Shown: piece after piece, positions 1 through 8,264 of the stretch | Position numbering within the stretch: position 1 is the first letter of the stretch | How the letters are laid out: every line of letters begins with the position of its first letter | The notes under the pieces: model-generated | Told to the model about the DNA's origin: nothing | The model's database searches: none | The model's input: the letters and a program-made list of their open reading frames with translations, nothing else | Made by a program: the position numbers and the translations under genes | Assembly: GCA_037131065.1 (NCBI GenBank) | Contig: JBAXRT010000047.1 | Coordinates: 1 to 18,700, forward strand | From: JBAXRT01 sp037131065 | GTDB lineage: Bacteria > Bacteroidota > Bacteroidia > Bacteroidales > FEN-979 | DNA length: 18,700 nt | Direction: 5' to 3'

Positions 1-1593
1 TACCTCTTTCGTCTTACGCCATTGCAACAGCGTATTGAGGTAATTGTACATGTCATTTTCTTTGTCGTTCCTGTCTTCACCGGAGAAAAGATTCCTCTTG
101 TCGCCAGGCCATCCTCCCGGAAAATCCTTACGCTTCATGCCATCACCCTTGTCCGCTCCTGTGGTCATGAGGACCTCTGAACCATAATAGATCTGTGGTA
201 TACCGCGGGTGGTCAGCACGAAGGCCATGGCCATTTTGAGCTTCCTTATATCATCATTCTGAGAATCAAGATAACGGTTCACGTCATGGTTCTCGGCGAA
301 CACAACCACGTTCAAAGGATGCCTGTAAACAAAATCCTGGGAGAGGATCTCATAAAGCCGAACGATCCCTGCATTCCACTCCTCTTTTTCATTAAAAGCC
401 TTGTTCAGCGCGTCGTACATAGGAAAATCGAAGACCGACGGGAGGTAAGAGTTGTACTTGTCCTTGTTCATGGCATCCTTTTGCCAGTATGCAACGGTGG
501 CCGGGTAGTTGATCCAGCATTCACCAACGATGTTGAAGTTCGGATACTCCTCCAGAACCCGCTTCCCCCATTCTGCCATCATATCCTTGAAAGGGTAGGG
601 GTAGGTATCCTGCCTGATGCCATCGAGCCCTGCATATTCGATCCACCAGATGCTGTTCTGGATGAGGTAGTTTTTCAGATAGGGATTGTGCTGGTTCAGG
701 TCGGGCATGGTCACATCAAACCAGCCTTTCACGAACAGGGTGCTGTCGCGGTGAGAAGCATAAGGATCGGTAACCGAACCGGCCCTGAAGGTCGACCGGG
801 TGAGTTCAGGCCACTGGTTGACCCAGTCGGCCGACGGGAGATCATTCATCCACCAGTGCTGGCTTCCGCAATGATTAAAGATCTGGTCCATGATCAGTTT
901 CATCCCCATCCGGTGAATTGCAATGCCCAGTTTTGCATAATCCTCATTTGTTCCGAAACGTGGATCGATCCTGTAATAGTCGGTGGTTGAATAACCATGG
1001 TAAGAGTACTTCGCCTGGTTGTTCTCGAGCAGCGGATTGATCCAGATTGCCGTAGCACCCAGGTTTTTGATATAATCCAGATGATCGGAAATGCCCTTGA
1101 TGTCACCGCCGTGCCTGCCGTTCGGATTGGAAATATCTGTTTTCTCGATCATTTCCTCTGCGTTGTCGTTTGTCGGATCACCATTGGCGAACCGGTCGGG
1201 CATGAGAAGGTAGATCACATCGGCTGAAGAGAACCCTTTTCTTTCTGATGATCCTTTTTCCCGTGTACTGAGTTTATACAAAAATCTGGCGACTTCCTTG
1301 CCCTTCACACGGAAGGTTATGGGAGCCAGGCCGGACTTTGTCGCAGGGCTGACGACCATATCAAGGAAAAGGTAGTTCGGGTTAGTCACCCTGTTGATCT
1401 TTTTCAGTGTGAAACCCGGGTAATCCACAGTCACCGTAGCCGAGGCGATATCTTTTCCATAAACCAGGAGTTGTAAATCGGTTTTTTTGAAACCAATCCA
1501 CCAGCCCGGTGGTTCGATCCGGAGCAGGTTTACCTCCTGGGCAGCAACGCTTAACTGCAGCAGGAGAAGGAACAGGAAAATACGGGCTTTCAT
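1..1593 (-). CDS. Secreted GH13 alpha-amylase family enzyme (neopullulanase/cyclomaltodextrinase type), 3' end cut by window edge
   Basis: The reading frame is open from ATG at 1593 to the window edge (531 codons), so the C-terminus is missing. Residues 1-19 form a signal peptide ending AAQ with no lipobox Cys, so a periplasmic or exported enzyme is expected. Residues about 22-110 resemble the cyclomaltodextrinase N-terminal beta domain, followed by a GH13 TIM barrel. The GH13 motifs are intact: DQIFNH (region I), MPDLN at 296-300 (region V, neopullulanase/intermediary subfamily type), nucleophile Asp329 in GIRQD, acid/base Glu358 in VGECW, and Asp437 in ENHD. Family knowledge: hydrolysis of alpha-1,4 (and possibly alpha-1,6) bonds in maltodextrin, cyclodextrin or pullulan, as in SusA-like enzymes. 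Its ATG overlaps the malQ stop as ATGA, so it is the last visible gene of the operon and translationally coupled. The exact substrate cannot be read from sequence. Confidence 0.93.
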   Translation of the reverse strand, partial: MKARIFLFLLLLQLSVAAQEVNLLRIEPPGWWIGFKKTDLQLLVYGKDIASATVTVDYPGFTLKKINRVTNPNYLFLDMVVSPATKSGLAPITFRVKGKEVARFLYKLSTREKGSSERKGFSSADVIYLLMPDRFANGDPTNDNAEEMIEKTDISNPNGRHGGDIKGISDHLDYIKNLGATAIWINPLLENNQAKYSYHGYSTTDYYRIDPRFGTNEDYAKLGIAIHRMGMKLIMDQIFNHCGSQHWWMNDLPSADWVNQWPELTRSTFRAGSVTDPYASHRDSTLFVKGWFDVTMPDLNQHNPYLKNYLIQNSIWWIEYAGLDGIRQDTYPYPFKDMMAEWGKRVLEEYPNFNIVGECWINYPATVAYWQKDAMNKDKYNSYLPSVFDFPMYDALNKAFNEKEEWNAGIVRLYEILSQDFVYRHPLNVVVFAENHDVNRYLDSQNDDIRKLKMAMAFVLTTRGIPQIYYGSEVLMTTGADKGDGMKRKDFPGGWPGDKRNLFSGEDRNDKENDMYNYLNTLLQWRKTKEV

Positions 1594-3110
1594 GGGGTTG
1601 TCTGTTTTTTAGGTTTTTTTATTCTTCCGTAAAGGAGGGTCAGATCGGCAAGCCGGTCGGCTATCTCATCACTGAAGTCACTGCTCCTTGAACGCCAGGA
1701 CCAGTTGCCCGAGGTTGTTCCCGGGAGGTTCATCCGTGCTTCTGAACCGAGGCCCAGCAGGTCCTGCATCGGTACGATCGCGGTATTTGCCACCGAAGCC
1801 CAGGCCAGCCGGATGAAGGACCAGTTGATATAATCGAGTTTGGTGTCCATGTAATTAAGCACATAGCGCTGGTCCTCTTCCTTTGCATCCTTGAACCAGC
1901 CAAGAACGGTATCGTTATCATGGGTACCGGTATAGACCACGCAATTTTTGGTGAAATTATGAGGAAGATAATCGTTTGCCTCAGAGGAATCGAAGGCAAA
2001 TTCAAGGATCTTCATCCCCGGGAGAGCCAGCCCGTCGCGGAGCTCCTCCACATCCGGTGTTATCACTCCAAGATCTTCGGCAATGATCTGCAGATCGATG
2101 AACTCCCCTTGCAGCGCATCGAAGAAGCCCCTGCCCGGCCCTTCGGTCCAGATACCGTTGATGGCAGTCTTTTCAGCATAAGGAACCGCCCAGTAAGCGG
2201 CGAAACCACGGAAATGATCGATCCGGATGATGTCAAAGAGGAGCAGGTTCGTCCTGATGCGCTCGATCCACCACCGGTAACCGGTTTCTCGGTGGATATC
2301 CCAGAGGTACAGGGGGTTGCCCCAGAGCTGACCTGTCTCGCTGAAATAATCGGGAGGAACACCGCCTACCCTGATCGGATTTCGCTTTTCGTCGAACTCA
2401 AACAGTTCGGGATTACTCCAGGCGTCGGCGCTGTCAAGTGCAATGTAGAGGGGAATATCCCCGATGATCCTGACCTTCTTGCGGTGAGCATATTCTTTCA
2501 CATCGATCCATTGGATAAAGAAGAGAAATTGCAGGAACTTGTGGAACTCGATCTTCTCCTGCAGGAGCGTTTGAAGTTGTTTCAGGACTTCCGGTTCCCG
2601 CCGTTTCACAGGTTCATCCCAAAGATACCACGGCTTTAACCCGAAGTGTTCCTTGATGGCCATGAAGAGGGCGAAGTCGTTGAGCCAGTGAGCCTGTTCC
2701 TTGATAAAATTACGGAAACGGACCTTCTCAGTATTATCCGCATGATCGGTGAAATTATTGTAAGCCTTTTCAAGTAGAGGCGTCCGGATTCCCTGTATCG
2801 TTCCGAAATCGACTTTTCCCTCATCGTGGATAATGATCCCCTGGAGATCCTCCGCTTTCAGCAGGTGTTTCTTCACAAGGAGATCAAGGTCAACGAGGTT
2901 AGGGTTGCCTGCATGGGCTGAGAAACACTGGTAGGGTGAATCGGCATAGCCGGTTGGACCCAGCGGCAGGATCTGCCAGTACTTCTGTTTCGCTTTTACC
3001 AGAAAATCGATGAACTTATAGGCTCCCTGTCCCAGCGTCCCGATACCGTATTTCCCCGGAAGGGAAGTGGGATGCAGTAAAATTCCGGATGCTCTCTCTT
3101 TCAATGGCAT
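1590..3110 (-). CDS. malQ: 4-alpha-glucanotransferase (amylomaltase, GH77)
   Basis: The product is 506 residues, the usual length for compact bacterial GH77 enzymes, with no signal peptide (cytoplasmic). The N-terminus has the family signature GILLHPTSLPG (9-19). The catalytic residues are visible: nucleophile Asp298 in RIDHFRGF, acid/base Glu345 in IIAEDLG, and Asp398 in TGTHDND. Family knowledge: transfers maltosyl or longer glucan units between maltodextrins and releases glucose. It lies 42 bp downstream of the S9-like lipoprotein gene and overlaps the GH13 amylase start by 4 nt (ATGA). No TAnnTTTG element lies in the 42-bp gap, which fits an internal operon position. The enzyme would process maltodextrins imported by the MFS carrier encoded upstream. 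Confidence 0.97.
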   Translation of the reverse strand: MPLKERASGILLHPTSLPGKYGIGTLGQGAYKFIDFLVKAKQKYWQILPLGPTGYADSPYQCFSAHAGNPNLVDLDLLVKKHLLKAEDLQGIIIHDEGKVDFGTIQGIRTPLLEKAYNNFTDHADNTEKVRFRNFIKEQAHWLNDFALFMAIKEHFGLKPWYLWDEPVKRREPEVLKQLQTLLQEKIEFHKFLQFLFFIQWIDVKEYAHRKKVRIIGDIPLYIALDSADAWSNPELFEFDEKRNPIRVGGVPPDYFSETGQLWGNPLYLWDIHRETGYRWWIERIRTNLLLFDIIRIDHFRGFAAYWAVPYAEKTAINGIWTEGPGRGFFDALQGEFIDLQIIAEDLGVITPDVEELRDGLALPGMKILEFAFDSSEANDYLPHNFTKNCVVYTGTHDNDTVLGWFKDAKEEDQRYVLNYMDTKLDYINWSFIRLAWASVANTAIVPMQDLLGLGSEARMNLPGTTSGNWSWRSRSSDFSDEIADRLADLTLLYGRIKKPKKQTTP

Positions 3111-3152
3111 ATTTTATTCTTTTTCATATTTACTATTTACTTACTCACCTCA

Positions 3153-4469
3153 TCACCTATTTATCCCGTACTGTTCGAGCACAAAGGTCCACATTTCGGC
3201 AGACTTCCGGGTTCGCGGATCAGCCTCTCCCGGTTCTGTCGTTTCATTATTCATACTGGTCCTTAATAGCAGGACCTTTTCACCCGTCTTCATCTTACGT
3301 AGTCCCGCTACCATCCTGGCCGGAAGTGAGGCCGACCACTCCGGTCCCTTCATTTCGGCAAAGTAAAACATCGGGGGATACTCCTGTTTCTTTATGTACT
3401 GATCAGGGACATAAACCAGTGAGTCGGATCCGGGGTTATCCAGGATGGCTGCCTTGAAGATCCCGGGCTGATCATTAACCGCTGATGCGGCAAAAATTCC
3501 GCCGCTGCTCCTGCCGGTGGCCGTGATCAGGCCTGCGGAAGTGTATTTTTGTGCAATGAGAAACCGGGCACAATCAAGGTAATCGCTTGTACCGTTCATC
3601 TTTTTCTCTCCACTGCCTTCACTGCGCCAAACCGGTCCACATTCTCCTGCTCCGCGAACAAAAGCCTTTGCCACATAAAAACCCCGGTCGAGCAGGCTGA
3701 TATATTCAGGGTTGAATTTTACCGGATCAGGCAGGCTGTCTGATCCGGCAGCGACCAGCAAAAGCGGGTTCGTACCATCTTTGTTATCAAGTCCCTGTTT
3801 ATAAAGGATGGTAACCGGGACATCCCTGCCATCCCTGGATTTTGCAGATAAAAGTTTTGCTGCGTAGTCCTCTTTGTTATAACCGGCCGTTTTGCGTTGC
3901 CAGCGTATCATGAGCTTCCGGGAGACCGGGTCATAGGCATAAAGTGTGAGGGGAGTAAGAATGCTTGAATAGCGGAGAAGGATCTTACCTTTGATGGAAT
4001 CATAGCCCTCATAGGTCACGTTTCCGTCGGGGTCGGGAAAGGTAATCCTGTTCTCCCGCTCCGGCCCCGACCGTGTTTTGATATCCACAATACGAACGGC
4101 AGGAACCAGGGATTTTCTTTCAATCATTACAAAATATCGCTTTTCGATGAGCGATAGAGTCCTGGCCGACGAATCACTTTCTTTTGTTTCAGGTATTTTC
4201 CTGCCGGCCAGCTCTGTATAAAGGACCCTGCGCAGATCATCAAACCTGTCAAACCAGCCATCGCAATATTGGTTTTCATGACGGATATACTGCACAAACC
4301 CGCTGTCCCGGGTGTTCTCCATCCACTGGTAAGGATCGGCAAAGGTCTTTCCATCAATCATGACTTGTACGGGAACCTCTTTTGCCACCGGCGGTTTTGG
4401 TGCAGGATGGCATGAGACCAGCAGGGCGATGATCCCTGCAGGGAGGATCATTTGATTCAGATGTTTCAT
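3153..4469 (-). CDS. Degenerate S9 prolyl-oligopeptidase-like lipoprotein (probable pseudoenzyme)
   Basis: The product is 438 residues with a lipoprotein signal (LLVSC, Cys20). The N-terminus (DPYQWMEN) and the C-terminal alpha/beta-hydrolase part (LLDRGFYVAKAFVRGAGE, then GRSSGG with Ser321) resemble oligopeptidase B/prolyl oligopeptidase. It is much shorter than the roughly 700 residues usual for S9A, so most of the beta-propeller is absent. Aligned by eye to oligopeptidase B, the Asp position (GLHDSQV) falls at Gly375 and the His position (DSGHGG) at Thr410. There is no His anywhere after residue 64, so a Ser-Asp-His triad cannot form. The frame is intact and joined by ATGA overlap to the MFS gene, which argues against a decaying pseudogene. 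It may be a binding or scaffold lipoprotein; its function is unknown. Confidence 0.8.
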   Translation of the reverse strand: MKHLNQMILPAGIIALLVSCHPAPKPPVAKEVPVQVMIDGKTFADPYQWMENTRDSGFVQYIRHENQYCDGWFDRFDDLRRVLYTELAGRKIPETKESDSSARTLSLIEKRYFVMIERKSLVPAVRIVDIKTRSGPERENRITFPDPDGNVTYEGYDSIKGKILLRYSSILTPLTLYAYDPVSRKLMIRWQRKTAGYNKEDYAAKLLSAKSRDGRDVPVTILYKQGLDNKDGTNPLLLVAAGSDSLPDPVKFNPEYISLLDRGFYVAKAFVRGAGECGPVWRSEGSGEKKMNGTSDYLDCARFLIAQKYTSAGLITATGRSSGGIFAASAVNDQPGIFKAAILDNPGSDSLVYVPDQYIKKQEYPPMFYFAEMKGPEWSASLPARMVAGLRKMKTGEKVLLLRTSMNNETTEPGEADPRTRKSAEMWTFVLEQYGINR

Positions 4470-5782
4470 TGCTGACTGGTTTTCCTGTATGTCACCACGA
4501 AAAATGTTGCTGCTGATGCAATGGCAAAACAGACTCCTCCGATGATCATGGCACTCATCGGTTTTCCACTGAAAAAGATATCGATCACATTTCCGAGAAG
4601 GGCTGAAGCAATAACCTGGGGTATTACAATAAAAAGGTTGAAAATTCCCATCATAACCCCGAATTTGTCAGGAGGGAGGGCAGAAGTCAGCATGGCATAT
4701 GGCATGGAAAGGATGCTTGACCAGGCAATCCCGATGCAGGCCATGGAAAAAAGCAGTCCGAATTTTCCTTCCATCAGCGGGATGGTCAGGAGTCCGATTG
4801 CTCCGATGGCAAGGCATATCATATGCATTAATTTCGGCCCGGTATGTTTTGTTACACGAATCAAAACGAAGGAGAACAAAAAACAGACCGCGTTGTACAT
4901 GGCGAAGCAGAATCCCGCCCATGCACCGGATGCTTCCATTTCAAGTGTGCCTTCGCCGGCATGAAACACGTTGGCGGCGATGGAAGGGGAAAAATAGACC
5001 CAGAGGCAGAACATGCCGATCCACGTGAAAAATTGAACCAGACCCAGCTCCCACATTCGCCTGGGCAGATGCCCGATGATCCTGGCGATCTCCCCAAGAC
5101 CGAAGGTCCAGTCAAATTTTTGTGACCTGATGGCAACAAGCTCTTCTTTGTCAGGTGGGATCTCCTTCGTTGAAAAGACGGTCCAAAGGACAGCCCCGAT
5201 AAAAGCAAGGGCGCCTATATAGAACGAGATGGTGACGGAGCTTGGGATATGTCCCTGCCCTGCCTTTTCCTGGGCAATTCCGAACCAGTTCGTCATCATC
5301 CAGGGGAGGGCAGAGGCTATAGTCCCTCCGAGACCGATAAAGAGCGACTGGATCGCAAATCCCTGGGAGTTTTGTTCCTCAGGCAGATTGTCGGCTACCA
5401 TTGCCCTGAATGGCTGCATGCTGGCGTTGATTGTGCCGTCGAGCACCCATAATAGCCCTGCGGCTACCCAGAAAGTTGGAGAGTTGGGCATCAGGATGAG
5501 AGCCAGTGAAGCAAGGATAGCGCCAACGAGGATGTAGGGTTTGCGGCGGCCAAGCCGTGTCCATGTCCGGTCGCTCGCCTGGCCGATGAGAGGCTGGATA
5601 ATGACCCCGGTAACCGGGGCTGCCAGCCACAGCAGGGCTATCTGGCTTGGTTTTGCTCCGAGGTATGAATAGATGGCACTCATGTTGGCCATCTGCAGAC
5701 CCCAGCCGAACTGGATCCCCAGGAAGCCAAAACTCATGTTCCAGATCTGCCAGAATCCCAGCGTTGGTTTCTCTTTGATCAT
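4466..5782 (-). CDS. MFS sugar transporter (GPH/SLC45-like, probably maltose/maltodextrin)
   Basis: The product is 438 residues with about 12 hydrophobic helices and a short central cytoplasmic loop (about 205-235). The loop after helix 2 reads GQASDRTWTRLGRRKPYI (67-84), the MFS motif A variant typical of sucrose/maltose-type GPH/SLC45-like carriers. MQPFRAMVADNLPEEQ (122-137) is also typical of that group. It would import an alpha-glucoside across the inner membrane with a cation. This is the first gene of the operon: it is preceded by a TAnnTTTG element and followed by the S9-like lipoprotein (4-nt overlap), malQ and the GH13 amylase. That context, not the sequence itself, suggests maltose or maltodextrin as substrate. 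Confidence 0.9.
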   Translation of the reverse strand: MIKEKPTLGFWQIWNMSFGFLGIQFGWGLQMANMSAIYSYLGAKPSQIALLWLAAPVTGVIIQPLIGQASDRTWTRLGRRKPYILVGAILASLALILMPNSPTFWVAAGLLWVLDGTINASMQPFRAMVADNLPEEQNSQGFAIQSLFIGLGGTIASALPWMMTNWFGIAQEKAGQGHIPSSVTISFYIGALAFIGAVLWTVFSTKEIPPDKEELVAIRSQKFDWTFGLGEIARIIGHLPRRMWELGLVQFFTWIGMFCLWVYFSPSIAANVFHAGEGTLEMEASGAWAGFCFAMYNAVCFLFSFVLIRVTKHTGPKLMHMICLAIGAIGLLTIPLMEGKFGLLFSMACIGIAWSSILSMPYAMLTSALPPDKFGVMMGIFNLFIVIPQVIASALLGNVIDIFFSGKPMSAMIIGGVCFAIASAATFFVVTYRKTSQQ

Positions 5783-5810
5783 TCTCGTCTGAATTTTCAG
5801 GATGGAGCCT

Positions 5811-5818
5811 CAAAAATA
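5811..5818 (-). promoter_or_regulatory. Bacteroidota -7 promoter element of the alpha-glucan operon
   Basis: On the minus strand this reads TATTTTTG, an exact match to TAnnTTTG. It would place the transcript start about 22 nt before the MFS ATG at 5782. No clear -33 TTG is seen. The divergent pepE gene has only a weak version (TATTTTTA, 5831-5838, plus strand). Confidence 0.55.
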
Positions 5819-5857
5819 AGAACTTTCCCGTATTTTTACCACATAAAAATCTCTCTT

Positions 5858-6601
5858 ATGAAGCGAAATCTTTTGCTGATCAGCAATTCAACCAATGCCG
5901 GTGAGAGCTATCTTGCCTGGCCAAGAAAATTTATGCAGGAGTTCCTTGAGAAGTTCAGGGTCAGGAAGGTCCTTTTCATTCCCTTCGCTGGAGTGAACCT
6001 TACCCCGGCAGGAGTGGAAAAATCCTTTGATGTTTATGAGGAGCGAGTGAAGGGCGTTTTTAAAGAGCTTGGATTCGGCCTTGAATCAGTTCACCGGAAA
6101 ACGGATCCCCTGCATTCCATTATGCAGGCTGAAGCGATCGTTGTCGGAGGCGGAAATACTTTTCACCTGGTGAAGGTGCTCCACGAAACAGGAATGATGA
6201 AAGCGATACATGAGCGGGTCCTGGCCGGGATCCCATTCATGGGGTGGAGTGCGGGCGCCAATGTTGCCTGTCCAACTATGAGAACAACCAATGATATGCC
6301 TATCAGTCAGCCCTTCTCCTTCGACTGCCTCGGACTTGTGCCTTTCCAGATCAATCCGCATTACCTGGATGTGAATCCGGCCGGACATGGCGGAGAGACT
6401 CGTGAGCAAAGGATCCTTGAGTTTCTGACCGTGAACCGTGAAATATATGTGGCGGGCTTGCGGGAAGCCTCTCTTTTCAGGATTGAAGGAAATAAGATTA
6501 AATTGATGGGTGCACGGTCGCTCAGGGTCTTCCGGTTCGGAAAAGAACCAGTCGAAATTGCCCCGGGGAAAGATTGCTCTTTTCTCCTGGCTAATTCCTG
6601 A
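5858..6601 (+). CDS. pepE: Dipeptidase E (alpha-aspartyl dipeptidase, peptidase S51)
   Basis: The product is 247 residues, close to the family length, without a signal peptide (cytoplasmic). It closely matches the PepE pattern: LLLISNSTNAGES near the N-terminus, FIPFAG, VVGGGNTF (95-102), GWSAGANVACPT and RTTNDMPI. The catalytic triad by comparison with enterobacterial PepE is Ser131, Asp146 and His168, with the same spacing (15 and 22) as Ser120/Asp135/His157. Family knowledge: hydrolyses dipeptides with N-terminal Asp. It is transcribed divergently from the alpha-glucan operon, and its stop overlaps the 3' end of the convergent T9SS gene by 11 bp. No functional link to the neighbours is evident. 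Confidence 0.97.
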   Translation: MKRNLLLISNSTNAGESYLAWPRKFMQEFLEKFRVRKVLFIPFAGVNLTPAGVEKSFDVYEERVKGVFKELGFGLESVHRKTDPLHSIMQAEAIVVGGGNTFHLVKVLHETGMMKAIHERVLAGIPFMGWSAGANVACPTMRTTNDMPISQPFSFDCLGLVPFQINPHYLDVNPAGHGGETREQRILEFLTVNREIYVAGLREASLFRIEGNKIKLMGARSLRVFRFGKEPVEIAPGKDCSFLLANS

Positions 6602-8213
6602 TGATCCTTGCTATACCGGTTTCCTTTTCCCTTGTAAAGGCTTTCAGTATATAGATTCCTTTTGGCAGTATGCCGAGATCGAGCGAAACCAACTTTCGCC
6701 CGGAGGCATCGACCTGCATAACCCTCTGCCCGTATAAGTTCAGGACCTCAATATTGATAAGATCTTTCAGCGAGAGAAGATTCGCGATCCCGCTTGTGGG
6801 GTTGGGATAGACCATGCTGATCAGGTTCTCCATCTCGCCAATTCCGACATTTCCAACTTTGGATACAGAGACAACACGGACGGGATACCCTGTGGCTGAA
6901 TCTCCCCCGGTAGCTTTTACAATTACCTCAAAGGCAAGATATTTGCCGATATCAAGGGTATCAATGGTATAGGTGATCCGCTCTGCGGTGTCGATGGGAG
7001 TCAGGTTGGTCATTTGCTGGTCGTCACACCGGTACCATTGAAAGGTAGTGCTGTCTTCAGGACGCCCGTTCACATCCTCATAACTATACATGCCTGATAG
7101 TACCTGGTGGTTTTCCAGTTTACCCTGGATGGCGACGTTGAATGCCCAGGGGCGGGTCGGGACGGAAGGGTTCTTGTCGTCGTACCAGGAGTTGAAAATA
7201 TTCGGATTCTGGCCCACTGTATCATGGAACGGGTAGATGCGGTTAGGTTTGCCGTAGAGTTCGGCAGTATTCCAGTTTCCGTTGATCCTGAACTTGAACT
7301 GCAGCGGACCGTTGTGGGTATAGGCAGTGTCAAGGTAGATAACCAGGGTGTAGACCGAGTCATTATCTGGATCAAAAAGCACGTCGTTGGCACCCCATCC
7401 GTTAAAGTTCCCGGCCACATCGAGAAAATCGTTCAGCGGGTCGAAATGGACAGCCCGCAGGTAATATTCCATGTCACAGTTAAAGGTCATCGGCAGGGTG
7501 GCCGGGTCGTAGTTGTTGAAAAAATGAACTGCTTCCAGAAGCGTGTCAGGGATCCTCAGCATCCGGTTCGGCTTGTTCAATAATTCAAGCCCGCTGGAAT
7601 CGGAATTGATCCTGAATTTATATTGCTGGATGGAACCCGGATCAAGGGTGTAAATAATAAAGTAGGACAAGGTAGTATCGATACGGTGGAGGGGAGGAGA
7701 GCCTGCCCAGCCATTCATCGTTCCCAGCACCTGCACCGTGTCGGTTGCAGGGTCGAACTGGCCCGATTGTCTGGAATAGGTCATGTCAATTACGAAAGCG
7801 GTATAGTTCAATGCCAGCTTGTTCCACCAGGTCTTGATCGTGGTGATCCCTTCGGTTGTAGTAGCGGACCTATTGACCGTCTCCCACAGGGTATCATTGA
7901 TCCTGAATTTATAATGGTAGGTATTTCCCGAGTCGATGCCGTTGGTCACAATGGCTGAATAGGTGTAGGAGGGGCCCGGTACAAGCGACATAGCAGAGAT
8001 ACCCTGGTCGAGCACGACATAGACAAAATCTGAGTCCGGCCGGAAGATGCCCTCTTCCACGGCTTTGGTCATGTTCACCTGGAAGTTGAACCCGAAGACA
8101 GTATCTGAGGTCGTTTCCTGGCTCATTGCTCCTCCGGGTGAAAGAACCCCGGAAAAAAGAATCAGGAAGATGTACACATAGACTACCGGGCTGGAGAAAT
8201 ACGGCAATTTCAT
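6591..8213 (-). CDS. T9SS-exported protein with three starch-binding-like repeats, no catalytic domain
   Basis: The product is 540 residues with an N-terminal signal region (about 1-31). Three related beta-sandwich repeats follow (about 41-132, 137-237, 241-348). Each begins with a strand such as FQVNM or FNCDM, then FDP..D.V.V.G..NGW, and ends in YKFRIN or FKFRIN; repeats 2 and 3 also share KPNR. This is the pattern of CBM20/CBM48-like E-set domains common on Bacteroidota amylases. An Ig/FN3-like module follows (about 357-450, YSYEDVNG and FQWYR), then a type A T9SS sorting domain (466-540, YPNPTSG at 469, IYILK near the end). There is no glycosidase domain. It probably sits on the cell surface and may bind glucan, an inference from fold and from lying 51 bp downstream of glgB. 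It has its own -7 element. Expression with glgB is possible but unproved. Confidence 0.85.
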   Translation of the reverse strand: MKLPYFSSPVVYVYIFLILFSGVLSPGGAMSQETTSDTVFGFNFQVNMTKAVEEGIFRPDSDFVYVVLDQGISAMSLVPGPSYTYSAIVTNGIDSGNTYHYKFRINDTLWETVNRSATTTEGITTIKTWWNKLALNYTAFVIDMTYSRQSGQFDPATDTVQVLGTMNGWAGSPPLHRIDTTLSYFIIYTLDPGSIQQYKFRINSDSSGLELLNKPNRMLRIPDTLLEAVHFFNNYDPATLPMTFNCDMEYYLRAVHFDPLNDFLDVAGNFNGWGANDVLFDPDNDSVYTLVIYLDTAYTHNGPLQFKFRINGNWNTAELYGKPNRIYPFHDTVGQNPNIFNSWYDDKNPSVPTRPWAFNVAIQGKLENHQVLSGMYSYEDVNGRPEDSTTFQWYRCDDQQMTNLTPIDTAERITYTIDTLDIGKYLAFEVIVKATGGDSATGYPVRVVSVSKVGNVGIGEMENLISMVYPNPTSGIANLLSLKDLINIEVLNLYGQRVMQVDASGRKLVSLDLGILPKGIYILKAFTREKETGIARIIRN

Positions 8214-8242
8214 ACGAGGGATGTTTAGGAAAAAGGTGCGGA

Positions 8243-8250
8243 CAAAGATA
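8243..8250 (-). promoter_or_regulatory. Putative -7 promoter element before the T9SS gene
   Basis: The minus strand reads TATCTTTG (TAnnTTTG) about 30 nt before the ATG at 8213. A TTG lies 15 nt upstream (8266-8268), shorter than the usual 17-23 spacing. It suggests the gene can be transcribed independently of glgB. Confidence 0.5.
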
Positions 8251-8264
8251 CAAAATAAAGCGGT

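Noticed and set aside
286..990. 234-residue plus-strand frame
   Set aside because: It is antisense to the GH13 amylase, whose minus-strand frame carries all catalytic motifs. The plus-strand translation has no recognisable domain.
1920..2639. 239-residue plus-strand frame
   Set aside because: It is a shadow of malQ on the opposite strand, with no recognisable motif.
3111..3152. Possible separate promoter for malQ in the 42-bp gap
   Set aside because: The gap is AT-rich but has no TAnnTTTG or TTG pair. An internal operon position fits better.
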